NCBI RefSeq assembly: GCF_000607165.1
Contig: NZ_JFZG01000010.1
Coordinates: forward strand, 1-64,000
DNA: 64,000 nucleotides
Origin: Ralstonia pickettii
Lineage (GTDB): Bacteria; Pseudomonadota; Gammaproteobacteria; Burkholderiales; Burkholderiaceae
Reading direction: 5' to 3'
The notes under the pieces were generated by a model. It saw only the letters and a program-made list of their open reading frames with translations, did no database searches and was not told the origin of the DNA. The position numbers and the translations under genes are program-made. Positions 51,947 to 60,983 of this stretch are shown here, piece by piece. Position 1 is the stretch's first letter; every line of letters begins with the position of its first letter.

Positions 51947-52369
51947 TCAGCGCGTGACCGTGTTCAATTGGACGTCAATATTGCCACGGACGGCATGCGA
52001 ATAGGGGCATACACCGTGTGCGGCGGTCACAAGCGCCTCCGCCGTCGCCTGATCCACGCCGCCCAGGGTGGCATTCAGCGACACTGTCAACGCAAACCCG
52101 CCATCCTCGCGCGGGCCGATGCCCACCGTGGCGGTCACCGAGGTCGATGCCAGCTTGATCTGCTTGCCACGTGCAACATGCAGCACAGCGTTTTCAAAGC
52201 AGGCGGCATAACCGGCGGCAAAGAGCTGCTCGGGGTTCGTGGCGGCACCACCTGCACCGCCGAGTTCGCGCGGCAGCGACAGGGGCAGATCCAGCGTGCC
52301 ATCGGCGCTGCGAACATGGCCGGCACGGCCGCCTTCAGCGGTGACTTGGGTCTGGTAGAGCGTCTTCAT
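51947..52369 (-). CDS. ohr: Organic hydroperoxide resistance protein Ohr
   Basis: A 140-aa OsmC-superfamily thiol peroxidase. The catalytic Cys pair is Cys57 (YAACFENAV) and Cys121 (HGVCPYSHAV), and Arg20 lies in GHVRSADGTL. It reduces organic hydroperoxides in the cytoplasm using lipoylated proteins. It has its own control region with an OhrR-type palindrome (52447-52464). It is unrelated in function to its flagellar neighbours. Confidence 0.95.
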   Translation of the reverse strand: MKTLYQTQVTAEGGRAGHVRSADGTLDLPLSLPRELGGAGGAATNPEQLFAAGYAACFENAVLHVARGKQIKLASTSVTATVGIGPREDGGFALTVSLNATLGGVDQATAEALVTAAHGVCPYSHAVRGNIDVQLNTVTR

Positions 52370-52446
52370 GGTCGGGTCCTCTTATTTGGGAAGCCCGGTC
52401 GGCGACATGTCGGCCGGGAGATCGATCCTGAAATCGATGACGCAAT

Positions 52447-52464
52447 TATATTGCGCACAATATA
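52447..52464. promoter_or_regulatory. Probable OhrR operator
   Basis: TATATTG-cgca-CAATATA is a perfect 7-bp inverted repeat in an AT-rich patch about 78-95 nt upstream of the ohr start. It is AT-rich and symmetrical like known OhrR/MarR sites. Confidence 0.55.
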
Positions 52465-52525
52465 AATAGCAAGGACAACCAGAAACCCTTTTCCGGAACG
52501 TGGAAAAGGGCGGAAGAGCGTGATC

Positions 52526-52855
52526 TCAGATCGACATGCCCATGATGCTTTGGTAAGCCGAGACCAGCTTGTTGCGCACCTGCACGGCAGTCTGCATGTC
52601 GATGTTGGCCTTCTGCAGCGAGAGCATCACGTCGTGCAGGTCGACGTCGTTGTTGCCCATCTCAAAGCTGCGCGAAATGGCTTCGGCCTTCTGCTGCGAA
52701 GCGTCGACACGGTCCAGCGACGACTTGAGCACGGAGCCGAAGTCGACACTGGGTTTGCCGCCATCGCCGCTGGCGGTGCTGCCGCCGACGGCGCTTGCCG
52801 GTGCCAGCACGCTGTTCATCAGGGAGACCACGGAATTGGCGTTGGAGAGGTCCAT
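52526..52855 (-). CDS. fliE: Flagellar hook-basal body protein FliE, copy 1
   Basis: A 109-aa FliE with the conserved helix GNNDVDLHDVMLSLQKANID and MQTAVQVRNKLVSAYQSIMG. FliE links the MS ring to the rod. It differs from copy 2 (62130-62471) mainly in the N-terminal Ala/Gly-rich segment. It lies 18 nt after a glycosyltransferase gene at the end of the sugar operon and so is probably co-transcribed with it, an unusual setting for fliE. Which copy is used in the basal body cannot be told. Confidence 0.93.
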   Translation of the reverse strand: MDLSNANSVVSLMNSVLAPASAVGGSTASGDGGKPSVDFGSVLKSSLDRVDASQQKAEAISRSFEMGNNDVDLHDVMLSLQKANIDMQTAVQVRNKLVSAYQSIMGMSI

Positions 52856-52873
52856 GTTGGCGTGATCAGTGAC

Positions 52874-54148
52874 TCAGGGGAATTTGGCGAGCGTTTCGAG
52901 CTCCGACACGAAGCGGACTTCACGGCCGGCCGGCACCGCTATGTCCATCGGGATCGGCGTGACGACGATGGTGTGATGCGGAATGGCGGCATCGTCATCG
53001 AGCACCAGAAACTCGGTTTCGGCAAAGCCGTGCGCGTGGTGGAAGACCTGAAGCGGTGCGCGGCGCAGGGTGGCGTACTTGGGCGGCTCGGGCTTGAACG
53101 GGTCGAGCTTGGTCAAGTATTCGAACGCAGCATTGACGCGGTATAGGTCATACGGCGCGGGCAGATCGGACACTTCACCCAGCGCGCGAACGCGGTTGGC
53201 GATGTAATAGTTGTCGATCCAATTGCCGCCTTCATGCGTGCGCAGGCGCAGCGCAACCTTCATGCGTGCCAGCACGAACTGGTTGATGGCGTTCAGCCAC
53301 TCCGGGCGCTCGGCTGCCGGCAGCGTGTGCGCGAACTTGCCGAACAGGTATTCCAGACCGCCGCGATAGCGGTCCCACGCATGCTTCACTTCTTCGTTGC
53401 CGGCCTGGGCGCGGGTCTCGTCGGCAAAGTAGCGTGAGACCGACCGGTAGAACGGCGTCTTGCTGAAGTACACCGCGCTGGAGCCGAGCATTTCTGCCGC
53501 GTGCACGAAGGCGTAGAACGCGTGTTCCGGCGCGCTGAAGTAGATGCGGTCCATCACCTCGCGGCGTGCCAGGTAGATCTCCGGAAACAGGTGGTGCGAC
53601 AAGACCAGCGCCAGCAGCTTGGCGTAGTCGTGCTGCTCGATCAGGTAGTTGTCGTCCTGCCGATAGAACGCGGTGACATCCTGCCGCGTCGGCAGGTCGT
53701 GAATGAACCACGGCGCAAAGATGACATCCACGCCTGGGTTGCGCTCGAAGATGTCGATGTTGTTGTTGATCTCGGCCAGGATCGGCAGGTCATCATCGGC
53801 GTGGTAGAGCACGTACTTGCCCTGCGCGCTGCGATAGAGCTGGTTCAGGTTTTCTGCCGAGCCCAGGTTGGACGGGCGGCGGAAATACCGGATGTTCAGC
53901 TTGTCCTGATAGCGGCCGACGACCTCTTCGGTGGCATCGGTCGAGCAGTTGTCGCCGATCAGCAGTTCGTAGCTGAACTTCAGTTCGCCGATCTGCGAGA
54001 CCAGTTCTGCGAGCAGGTTGTCGAGATAGCGCGCACGGTTGTAGGTCGGGATGCAGACGCTCAGCGCGACCTGCTGGATGACCGCGTCGTGCTTCACGGG
54101 CGCAACGTCCTGCAGCGCTTCCGGTTGGATTGCTTCGATCTCACTCAT
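52874..54148 (-). CDS. Family 2 glycosyltransferase of the sugar operon
   Basis: A 424-aa protein. The GT-A domain lies at 30-240: ALSVCIPTYNRARYLDNLLA, LLIGDNCSTDATEEVVGRYQ, NLGSAENLNQLYRSAQGKYV, and D-D-D in LYHADDDLP as metal site. The remaining C-terminal 180 residues are helical and of unknown role. It probably transfers the modified sugar made by the operon. ATG 54148 overlaps the WbqC-like gene by 8 nt; longer frames upstream are its shadow. Confidence 0.85.
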   Translation of the reverse strand: MSEIEAIQPEALQDVAPVKHDAVIQQVALSVCIPTYNRARYLDNLLAELVSQIGELKFSYELLIGDNCSTDATEEVVGRYQDKLNIRYFRRPSNLGSAENLNQLYRSAQGKYVLYHADDDLPILAEINNNIDIFERNPGVDVIFAPWFIHDLPTRQDVTAFYRQDDNYLIEQHDYAKLLALVLSHHLFPEIYLARREVMDRIYFSAPEHAFYAFVHAAEMLGSSAVYFSKTPFYRSVSRYFADETRAQAGNEEVKHAWDRYRGGLEYLFGKFAHTLPAAERPEWLNAINQFVLARMKVALRLRTHEGGNWIDNYYIANRVRALGEVSDLPAPYDLYRVNAAFEYLTKLDPFKPEPPKYATLRRAPLQVFHHAHGFAETEFLVLDDDAAIPHHTIVVTPIPMDIAVPAGREVRFVSELETLAKFP

Positions 54149-54857
54149 GGATGAACTCGCGCCAGTTGAGGGTCTGAGGGCACATGTACTGCTTGCCGCC
54201 CGGGCCATGATTGGCAATCAGGTCCAGGCTGCTGACAAACGGGGTGAACGCGCCATGCAGTTGCGGATACGGCCGCATGGCGTAGTTCATGTATTCGACG
54301 GCGATGCCGTGCTGCTCGAACTCGGCATGGGCCAGGTAATTCTTGGCACCGTGTCCGGTGATGTAGGTATCGCCTTGCAGCTTCTGCACGATGGCCAGCA
54401 CACGGTCCGTATTGCGGCCGGGAATGTCCAGTTCAGGCGAATCGACAAACTTGCGGTCCAGCTCGATACCCAGGTAGCGGCATACCGCGCGCATGGACGC
54501 CAGTGCCAGCTCGCCCATGTTGGGGTAGTCGGCTTCGTACACGGAGCGCACCAGCGTCAGCATGTCGCTTGCGTGCGGCGCGGCCTCGTAGGTCTGCTCC
54601 AGCATGCGCAGATGCTGCGCGCGCCAGTCAACGTTGGTCGCGGGTTTGACTTCATCGATGCGCGCGCCGAGGTGGAACTTCTCCAGCGGCACCGTCATCC
54701 AGCGCGTGCCGGCCGGCTCCTTGATCTGTACGCGGTTGGTGAAGCTGCCCTTGGAGAACTGCACGTCGGCGTAATTGACGAGCACGTCGGCCAGCATGAT
54801 CTGCTCAAGCAGGCCGACCCACGGGAACAGCATCGGTTGTGTGATCACGACCTTCAT
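54141..54857 (-). CDS. WbqC-like family protein
   Basis: A 238-aa protein matching the WbqC family: MKVVITQPMLFPWVGLLEQI at the start, VNYADVQFSKGSFTNRVQIK, and GHGAKNYLAHAEFEQHGI. The family is found in O-antigen and flagellin glycan loci and has no well-established reaction. It overlaps the acetyltransferase gene by 4 nt (ATGA). Confidence 0.85.
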   Translation of the reverse strand: MKVVITQPMLFPWVGLLEQIMLADVLVNYADVQFSKGSFTNRVQIKEPAGTRWMTVPLEKFHLGARIDEVKPATNVDWRAQHLRMLEQTYEAAPHASDMLTLVRSVYEADYPNMGELALASMRAVCRYLGIELDRKFVDSPELDIPGRNTDRVLAIVQKLQGDTYITGHGAKNYLAHAEFEQHGIAVEYMNYAMRPYPQLHGAFTPFVSSLDLIANHGPGGKQYMCPQTLNWREFIHE

Positions 54858-55369
54858 GACGCCAGCATCCGTTCCATGAGAACAACGTCGTGCCAGCGGT
54901 TGTCTTGCAGGTAGTGGCCGGCCAACGTGCCGATGGTCCGGAAGTCGAGCTTCTCGTACAGCGCGATGGCGCGTGTGTTTTCGGCCAGCACTTCCAGCGT
55001 GATCTTGCGCAGGCACAGCGTTTCGGCGGCGTAGGCAAATGCGGCTTCGCATGCAGCGCGCCCGTGGCCCTTGCCTTGCGCGGACGACGCCAGGCAGATA
55101 CCGAGGGACGCGTGCCTGTTCACCGCATCGATGTGGTTCAACTGCAGGTAGCCCAGCACGCTGTCATCTGCCTGACTGGCAATGACAAAGAGCACCAGGT
55201 CGCTCTGCTTGGATTTCGCGATCAGCCAGTCGCGCACGCTCGCGGCCGAGTTTGGCCGTGGGCGTGTCATGAGCTGCAACTGCGTTGGAACGTCGTTGCG
55301 TAGCGGCAGCAGTTGCGCGATGTCGCTCTCGCGCCATTCCCGAAGGACGAGTGAGCCGCGCGCGATCAT
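54854..55369 (-). CDS. GNAT-family N-acetyltransferase
   Basis: A 171-aa RimJ/PseH-like acetyltransferase with the CoA motif A region (GICLASSAQGKGHGRAACEA, AFAYAAETLCLRKITLEVLA) and motif B (NTRAIALYEKLDFRTIGTLA). In this operon it most likely N-acylates the amino group placed on the sugar by the DegT aminotransferase; acyl donor and sugar are unknown. Confidence 0.88.
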   Translation of the reverse strand: MIARGSLVLREWRESDIAQLLPLRNDVPTQLQLMTRPRPNSAASVRDWLIAKSKQSDLVLFVIASQADDSVLGYLQLNHIDAVNRHASLGICLASSAQGKGHGRAACEAAFAYAAETLCLRKITLEVLAENTRAIALYEKLDFRTIGTLAGHYLQDNRWHDVVLMERMLAS

Positions 55370-56541
55370 GGCTGGAAGCGGAAATAGCGGAAGCGATTCG
55401 GATACGCGGCTTCCACCGTGTGCCGCACTTCATCGGCAATGACCGGATTGACGGCCAGGTACACCACCTCAACCTCATCCGGAATGCTGTCCAGCGCCAC
55501 AACCGGCTTGCCCGCCAGGGAGGACCCTTGCAGGTACGGGTTCTGATCAACAAACGCGCGCAGGGCGTGCGGCTGTTGCAGGTTGCTTGCGGTGTAGGCG
55601 CCATAGAAACCGGCGCCATAGATCACGGCGGGCGCGTTGCCGTGCTGCGTTTCAAAATCCGTCAGATGGCTGGAGGCTTGCTGCCAGAAGCGGGCAAGCT
55701 TGTTGGCTGCGCTCTGTGTGTCGGCCAACGCTTGCGCATCGAGCGCCGGCGCGACTTTGCTGTCGCCAGGACGGCGCACGGCGGTCACGACGAATGCGCC
55801 ACGGTGGCTTTGCGCATCGGCCTCGAGCAGGTCAAACCCGTGGTTGGCCAGCAGCGTCTGCAGCGACGTGTGCGTGAAGTGGTTGACGTGATCGGCCACC
55901 AGAAAGTCCACCGAGTTGGTGAACGTGTTCGGCACGATGGCATACAGGCGGCCGCCGTCGCGCAGCAGGCCGTGGATGTTGCGCAGCGCAGTCGCCAGGT
56001 CGGGGATGTGCTCCAGCGAGAAGAACGAGGTGACGACATCGAACGAACGCTGCCATGCCGACGGGATCGTGTAGGTGGCCCATTGCTCGGGGCGCAGGAA
56101 TTTTTCCCAGAAGCTGACGTAGCGGTCGCTGATGTCGAACAGGTGGACGTTCACGTCCGGGCGCTGCTGCTTCAGCAGGCGCATGGTTGCGCTCTTTGCG
56201 CACCCGAAGTCGACCACGCGCGCACCTTCGGCCAGCGCCACCTTGCGCTGGAGCGTGCCGACCTGATGATCGGCACGGAAGATCTTCTGGCCGTTCTCGA
56301 CGGCGTAAATCTGGTCTTCTTCCTCGCTGTTGACGAGGATGTCGTACTCGGTGTCGTAGAAGCTGCCGTTGTCACACAACTCGACGGTCTGGATGTGACC
56401 GCACGCGGCGCAGCAGAAGACCTCCAGCGTGCCGTCCATGGCGCGGCGCAGGGAAGACAGCGAGCTTTGCGGCGCTGCGCGGTAAATCGGTTCTGGCAGC
56501 GGTTGCTGGCAGACGTTGCAGGGCAGTGCACCTTGGGTCAT
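55366..56541 (-). CDS. C-methyltransferase-type sugar-modifying protein
   Basis: A 391-aa three-part protein. An N-terminal zinc-binding segment (CNVCQQ at the start, then CCAACGHIQT) precedes a SAM-methyltransferase domain (ARVVDFGCAKSATMRLLKQ, FDVVTSFFSLEHIPDLATAL, LLRDGGRLYAIVPN) and a C-terminal nucleotide-binding-like domain (PAVIYGAGFYGAYTASNL). This layout is shared by sugar C-methyltransferases acting on NDP-4-keto sugars, though the SAM-binding glycine motif here (GCAKS) is slightly altered. It overlaps the acetyltransferase gene by 4 nt. Confidence 0.83.
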   Translation of the reverse strand: MTQGALPCNVCQQPLPEPIYRAAPQSSLSSLRRAMDGTLEVFCCAACGHIQTVELCDNGSFYDTEYDILVNSEEEDQIYAVENGQKIFRADHQVGTLQRKVALAEGARVVDFGCAKSATMRLLKQQRPDVNVHLFDISDRYVSFWEKFLRPEQWATYTIPSAWQRSFDVVTSFFSLEHIPDLATALRNIHGLLRDGGRLYAIVPNTFTNSVDFLVADHVNHFTHTSLQTLLANHGFDLLEADAQSHRGAFVVTAVRRPGDSKVAPALDAQALADTQSAANKLARFWQQASSHLTDFETQHGNAPAVIYGAGFYGAYTASNLQQPHALRAFVDQNPYLQGSSLAGKPVVALDSIPDEVEVVYLAVNPVIADEVRHTVEAAYPNRFRYFRFQP

Positions 56542-56543
56542 GG

Positions 56544-57386
56544 TCAGGCTTCCACGGAGAGTTCGGGGTGAACGGTACGGAAGTCGACGCCATTGGCGTA
56601 CGAGCCCTTCCAGCCGTGCGAGCGCCCGGTCGGCTCGCAGAAATTGAAGTAGCGGAACTGCATCGACCAGCGCGAGCGCTGGCTCGTGTTGTGGCCGGAG
56701 GCGTGCAGCACCAGGAAGTCGACCATCACCAGATCGCCCGGCTTGGTCAGCGGTTGCACATGCGGATAGCGCGCGAGGTAGCTCGCCTCGTCCTTGATCA
56801 GCAATGCATAGGCGCCTTGCTTGCCGGCGTTGTCCGGGTCCGCGCTGAAGACGGGCAGCGGGCCTTCTACGTGCGAGCCGGGGCAGAACTCCACTGGCCC
56901 GATCTCGGGCGTGATCTCCACCAGCGGGCTCCAGAACACCACACCGTCAAGGCTGCGCAACTGGGCGGGATATTCCTGATGCCAGTTGGCGCGAAATTTC
57001 TCTTCACGCGGGTTGTCGATGCGGATGCCGGAGCCAGCGTGCGCAATGCCCGGCAGTGCGCCGGGGCGCACGATCCGAACGAGCTGCTCATGGCGCTCGT
57101 CGCCCAGCAGGCGGACAAACGCGGGGATCTGCTTGACGGCGTCGTACACCTCGGCGCCGTATTTGCGATTGGCTTGGATGACGGCCTGATAACCGTCGTC
57201 GAATCGTTCCGGCGCAAACGGTGCGCGCTCGATGTCGAGACGGTATTTGTCGATCACCAGACCGATGATGTCGTAGATCGCTCGCTGAATCGGCTCCACC
57301 TGCGACGGCGCGTAAAAGTCGCGCAGGATCAGCAGGCCGTCGCGCTGGAAGGTCTCGATCTGATCGGGGCTCAGGATGCCAGGCAT
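56544..57386 (-). CDS. Phytanoyl-CoA dioxygenase (PhyH)-family protein
   Basis: A 280-aa Fe(II)/2-oxoglutarate dioxygenase-like protein (ETFQRDGLLILRDFYAPSQV at the start). The first metal motif is WHQEYP, i.e. H136-x-E138 rather than the usual H-x-D. The distal His is 228 (VLHASGHNTSQRSR), with Arg further on for 2-oxoglutarate. It probably hydroxylates or otherwise oxidises the sugar or an acyl substituent. ATG 57386 overlaps the aminotransferase gene by 16 nt. Confidence 0.85.
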   Translation of the reverse strand: MPGILSPDQIETFQRDGLLILRDFYAPSQVEPIQRAIYDIIGLVIDKYRLDIERAPFAPERFDDGYQAVIQANRKYGAEVYDAVKQIPAFVRLLGDERHEQLVRIVRPGALPGIAHAGSGIRIDNPREEKFRANWHQEYPAQLRSLDGVVFWSPLVEITPEIGPVEFCPGSHVEGPLPVFSADPDNAGKQGAYALLIKDEASYLARYPHVQPLTKPGDLVMVDFLVLHASGHNTSQRSRWSMQFRYFNFCEPTGRSHGWKGSYANGVDFRTVHPELSVEA

Positions 57387-58522
57387 GCCAGCTTCTCCTG
57401 ATGTTCGCGCACGAGATCGAGCACCACGTTGCACACCGTCTCGATGTTCTCGCTCGACATGTCGTGATACGACGGCAGGTTGATGGCGCGCTCGGCAATC
57501 GCGTAGCTGTTGGGCGCGTTGTGGCGTGCAGTGGCGGCGGACGTGCCGAACAACTCGGTCTCGCTCAGCGGATAGAAGAACACGCGTGCATCGATGCCGC
57601 GGCGCGAGAACGCGGCCAGCAGGCCATCGCGCGTCATGCCCAGCGCTTCGTCAAACACCACGGTGGGCATCCAGTAGCTGTTGAGCGTGCCGGGTGCCTC
57701 GGGGTTCAGTGCAAGGCCGGCAACGCCGCCAAGGTGCGCCTGATACTCGGCAAAGATCTCGCGCTTGCGTGCAACCAGTGCATCGATGCGCTCGAGCTGC
57801 GCGCAGCCGATGGCGGCCTGCACGTTGGAAATGCGGTACTTGAAGCCGATGAAGTCAGACCAGAACTGTTTGCCGCCGGGCACGCGGCCATGGTTGTTCA
57901 ACGTCATCACGCGGTCGTACAGCGCGCGGTCGTTCGTGACGAACATGCCGCCTTCGCCCGTCGTCATGGTCTTGGTGCCATGAAACGAGAACGTGCCGAA
58001 GATGCCTTGCGCGCCCGTTGCATGCCCGTGCCAGCGCGAGCCAATGGCTTCGGCTGCGTCTTCGATAACAGGAATGCCGTGGCGCTTGCCGATGTCCAGC
58101 AGGCGGTCCATCTCGCACAGGTTGCCGTAGAGGTGCGTGGCGATGATCGCTTTCGTGCGCGGCGTAATGGCCGCTTCCACGAGCGCCGGGTCCAGGCACC
58201 ACGTGTCGGGCAGGATGTCGACAAATACCGGCGTGGCGCCCACGTAAGTGATGGGCGATGCCGTAGCGATCCAGTTGGTGTCGGCCAGGATCACCTCATC
58301 GCCGGCGCCGATGCCGAGGGCTGCCAGGCCCATGTGCATGGCACCCGTGCAGCTTGATGTGGCAATGGCGTATTGCGTGCCGACAAACTCGGCAAACTGC
58401 TTTTCAAAGCGGTTGATGTAGGCGTAGCACTGGTCGCCCCAGCCGTTGCGTGCGGCGTCGGTGGCGTATTCGACTTCCAGCTCGGTGATCGACGGCTTGG
58501 AGTACAGAATCTTCTGGGTCAT
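57371..58522 (-). CDS. DegT/DnrJ/EryC1/StrS sugar aminotransferase
   Basis: A 383-aa PLP enzyme. PLP-Lys184 lies in FSFHGTKTMTTGEGGMFVTN, the Asp of the pyridine N in PVIEDAAEAIG, and SSCTGAMHMGLAALGIGAGD is the N-terminal phosphate-binding loop. It transfers an amino group to a keto-sugar. It lacks the Fe-S motif of RfbH-type 3-dehydrases, so a 4-amino or 3-amino dideoxyhexose is the likely product type. Confidence 0.92.
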   Translation of the reverse strand: MTQKILYSKPSITELEVEYATDAARNGWGDQCYAYINRFEKQFAEFVGTQYAIATSSCTGAMHMGLAALGIGAGDEVILADTNWIATASPITYVGATPVFVDILPDTWCLDPALVEAAITPRTKAIIATHLYGNLCEMDRLLDIGKRHGIPVIEDAAEAIGSRWHGHATGAQGIFGTFSFHGTKTMTTGEGGMFVTNDRALYDRVMTLNNHGRVPGGKQFWSDFIGFKYRISNVQAAIGCAQLERIDALVARKREIFAEYQAHLGGVAGLALNPEAPGTLNSYWMPTVVFDEALGMTRDGLLAAFSRRGIDARVFFYPLSETELFGTSAATARHNAPNSYAIAERAINLPSYHDMSSENIETVCNVVLDLVREHQEKLACLAS

Positions 58523-59112
58523 GGCTGTTCCTGCAGTTCAGGATTCAGGGCACGCAACGTGATGCCCGCAAACGCGTCGGTCAGCGGTGGATGGTTGCGG
58601 TCCCGGTCGGAGCATTCGGTAATGTCGAGCGGCCAGGCGATGCCTAAGCGGCTGTCGGTCGGGTTGAGCCCGTCTTCGGCGGCTTGCGCGTATGGCGTCG
58701 AGGTCAGATAGAGCAACTCGCAATCGTCTTCCAGCGCCTGGAAGCCGTGGGCGAACCCGCGCGGCACCAGCAGGCTGTTGTGGCGTTCGGCTGACAACTC
58801 CACCGCATGCCATTGCAGGAACGTTGGCGAACCCGCACGCAAGTCAACGGCCACATCGAACACACGGCCACGCACGCAGCTCACGAGTTTGATCTCGGCA
58901 TGCGGCGGGTATTGAAAGTGCAGCCCGCGCACGGTGCCGCGCTTGGCCGAATAGGAATGGTTGATTTGCGCGACCGGGCTGTCGAAGCCGGCGGCAGCGA
59001 GTTCCTCTGCACAGAAGAAGCGCGTGAAGTACCCGCGATGGTCACCCATGACCTTGCGGGTGATTTCAGCCACGCCGGCCAGCGGTGTCGGTTGGATGGT
59101 GAAACGGCTCAT
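58519..59112 (-). CDS. RmlC/RfbC-type NDP-4-keto-sugar epimerase
   Basis: A 197-aa cupin with the RmlC motifs: HRGYFTRFFC, QINHSYSAKRGTVRGLHFQY (catalytic His), FDVAVDLRAGSPTFLQWHAV, and LLVPRGFAHGFQALEDDCEL. Here it follows CDP-glucose enzymes, so it probably acts on CDP-4-keto-6-deoxyglucose as a 3- and/or 5-epimerase. It overlaps both neighbours by 4 nt. Confidence 0.9.
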   Translation of the reverse strand: MSRFTIQPTPLAGVAEITRKVMGDHRGYFTRFFCAEELAAAGFDSPVAQINHSYSAKRGTVRGLHFQYPPHAEIKLVSCVRGRVFDVAVDLRAGSPTFLQWHAVELSAERHNSLLVPRGFAHGFQALEDDCELLYLTSTPYAQAAEDGLNPTDSRLGIAWPLDITECSDRDRNHPPLTDAFAGITLRALNPELQEQP

Positions 59113-60215
59113 GCGGCGCTCCTGGATGTGGCAGCAGACGCGACGGCGGTGAAGCGGTCGATCTGTTGGTCACACAGCGCGCGTGCGCTCGCCGTCTTTT
59201 CATGCAGATGCCGATACCACGCGGCGGTCTGTTCCAGCGCGGTCTCGAACGGCCACGCCGTCTGCCAGCCTAGCTGCTGGCGTGCCCGGCTGGCGTCCAG
59301 ATGCAGCATGCCGGCCTCGTGCTTGCCGGTGGCGGCATTGGCGTCCAGTTGCCAGATCAGCGCGGGCCAATGGTGTTGCAAGCCTTGCAAGACCTGTTCG
59401 ACCGTGCGCGTGGCGGCGCTGTCCGGGCCGAAATTCCAGGCGGTCGCGCAGGCTGCGTCACCGGCCAGCAGCCGTTGCGCGAGCACCAGGTAACCATGCA
59501 GGCAATCCAGAACGTGCTGCCACGGCCGCGTAGCGTGCGGCGAGCGGATGATCAGCGGGGTACCGGCACGCATCGCGCGCTCGGCATCGGGGATGAGCCG
59601 GTCTTCCGACCAGTCGCCGCCGCCGATCACATTGCCTGCGCGGCCCGTGGCCAGCAGCGGGCCGTTGGCGAAGAAGGCACGCCGGTAGCTTGCGGCGACC
59701 AGTTCGGCGCAGGCCTTCGATGCGCTGTACGGGTCATGGCCGCCGAGCGCATCGGTCTCGCGGTAGCCCCAGGCCCACTCGCGGTTGTCGTAGCACTTGT
59801 CGGTGGTGGCCACCACGATGGCAGCCAGGTTCGTGCAGCCGCGCGCGGCTTCCAGCACGTTCACGGTGCCCATCACATTGGTGGCGTAGGTGCCGGCCGG
59901 GTCGTTGTACGACGCGCGCACGAGCGGTTGCGCCGCGAGATGGAACACCACATCGGGCCGCGCTGCTGTCATCGCGGTACGCAGGGTGTCCGCATCGCGG
60001 ATATCCGCCAGCGTGTGACCGGCCAATGCAGGTTCCACGTCAGCAGCCGTGAACAGATTCGGCGTTGTTTCCGGGGCCAGGCTGTAGCCGTACACTTCGG
60101 CGCCAAGCTGGCGCAGCCACAGCGCAAGCCAGCTGCCCTTGAAACCGGTATGCCCGGTCAGAAAGACGCGCTTGCCAGCCCACGCACGCGGGTCGAGCGT
60201 CACCACTTTTTCCAC
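59109..60215 (-). CDS. rfbG: CDP-glucose 4,6-dehydratase
   Basis: A 368-aa extended SDR with NAD motif [48 protein letters not shown] and the Tyr-Lys pair in [13 protein letters not shown]. It converts CDP-glucose to CDP-4-keto-6-deoxyglucose. The start is GTG 60215, with GGGGAG 6 nt upstream lying inside the end of rfbF (16-nt overlap); the longer upstream frame is a shadow. Confidence 0.93.
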   Translation of the reverse strand: MEKVVTLDPRAWAGKRVFLTGHTGFKGSWLALWLRQLGAEVYGYSLAPETTPNLFTAADVEPALAGHTLADIRDADTLRTAMTAARPDVVFHLAAQPLVRASYNDPAGTYATNVMGTVNVLEAARGCTNLAAIVVATTDKCYDNREWAWGYRETDALGGHDPYSASKACAELVAASYRRAFFANGPLLATGRAGNVIGGGDWSEDRLIPDAERAMRAGTPLIIRSPHATRPWQHVLDCLHGYLVLAQRLLAGDAACATAWNFGPDSAATRTVEQVLQGLQHHWPALIWQLDANAATGKHEAGMLHLDASRARQQLGWQTAWPFETALEQTAAWYRHLHEKTASARALCDQQIDRFTAVASAATSRSAA

Positions 60216-60973
60216 GGTGCACTCCCCGCTTGCCAAAGGGCTTCCAGACTGTTCTTGTCGCGCAGCGTGTCCATCGGCTGCCAGAAGCCGTGGTGCTCGA
60301 ACGTGTTCAGTTCGCCCATCTCGGCCAGGCGTGCCATTGGCGCGCCTTCCCACGGCGTGTCTTCGGTTGCGATGTATTCGATCACCGACGGATTGAGCAC
60401 GAAGAAGCCGCCGTTGATCCAGCTACCGCCGTCGCCGGGAGGCTTTTCAGTAAAGCCGGTCACGCGTGCGCCGTCGCGCTGGAGCATGCCGTAGCGGCCA
60501 GGCGGCTGCACGGCCGTCACGGTGGCCATCTTGCCGTGCTCGCGGTGGAAGGCGATCTTGCTGGTGATGTCGATGTCGGACACGCCGTCGCCGTAGGTGA
60601 AGCAGAACGGCTCGTTCGGGTCCAGATAGGCGGCCACGCGCTTCAGGCGCCCGCCGGTCTGCGATTGTTCGCCCGTGTCGACCAGCGTGACGCGCCAGGG
60701 CTCGGCGTGGCGTTCGTGCACGGTCACTTCGTTCTTCGACATATCGAACGTCACGTCCGACATGTGCAGGAAGTAGTTGGCGAAGTACTCCTTGATCACG
60801 TAGCCCTTGTAACCGAGGCAAATGATGAAGTCGTTGATGCCGTGGGCGGCATAGATCTTCATGATGTGCCACAGGATCGGGCGGCCACCAATCTCGATCA
60901 TCGGCTTGGGCCGCAGGTGCGATTCCTCGCTGATGCGCGTGCCGAGGCCCCCGGCCAGGATGACTGTCTTCAT
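60200..60973 (-). CDS. rfbF: Glucose-1-phosphate cytidylyltransferase
   Basis: A 257-aa nucleotidyltransferase: [51 protein letters not shown] and [17 protein letters not shown]. It makes CDP-glucose from glucose-1-phosphate and CTP, the first step of the sugar pathway. It lies 10 nt after the glycosyltransferase gene at 60984. Confidence 0.95.
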   Translation of the reverse strand: MKTVILAGGLGTRISEESHLRPKPMIEIGGRPILWHIMKIYAAHGINDFIICLGYKGYVIKEYFANYFLHMSDVTFDMSKNEVTVHERHAEPWRVTLVDTGEQSQTGGRLKRVAAYLDPNEPFCFTYGDGVSDIDITSKIAFHREHGKMATVTAVQPPGRYGMLQRDGARVTGFTEKPPGDGGSWINGGFFVLNPSVIEYIATEDTPWEGAPMARLAEMGELNTFEHHGFWQPMDTLRDKNSLEALWQAGSAPWKKW

Positions 60974-60983
60974 GATTGCGTGC

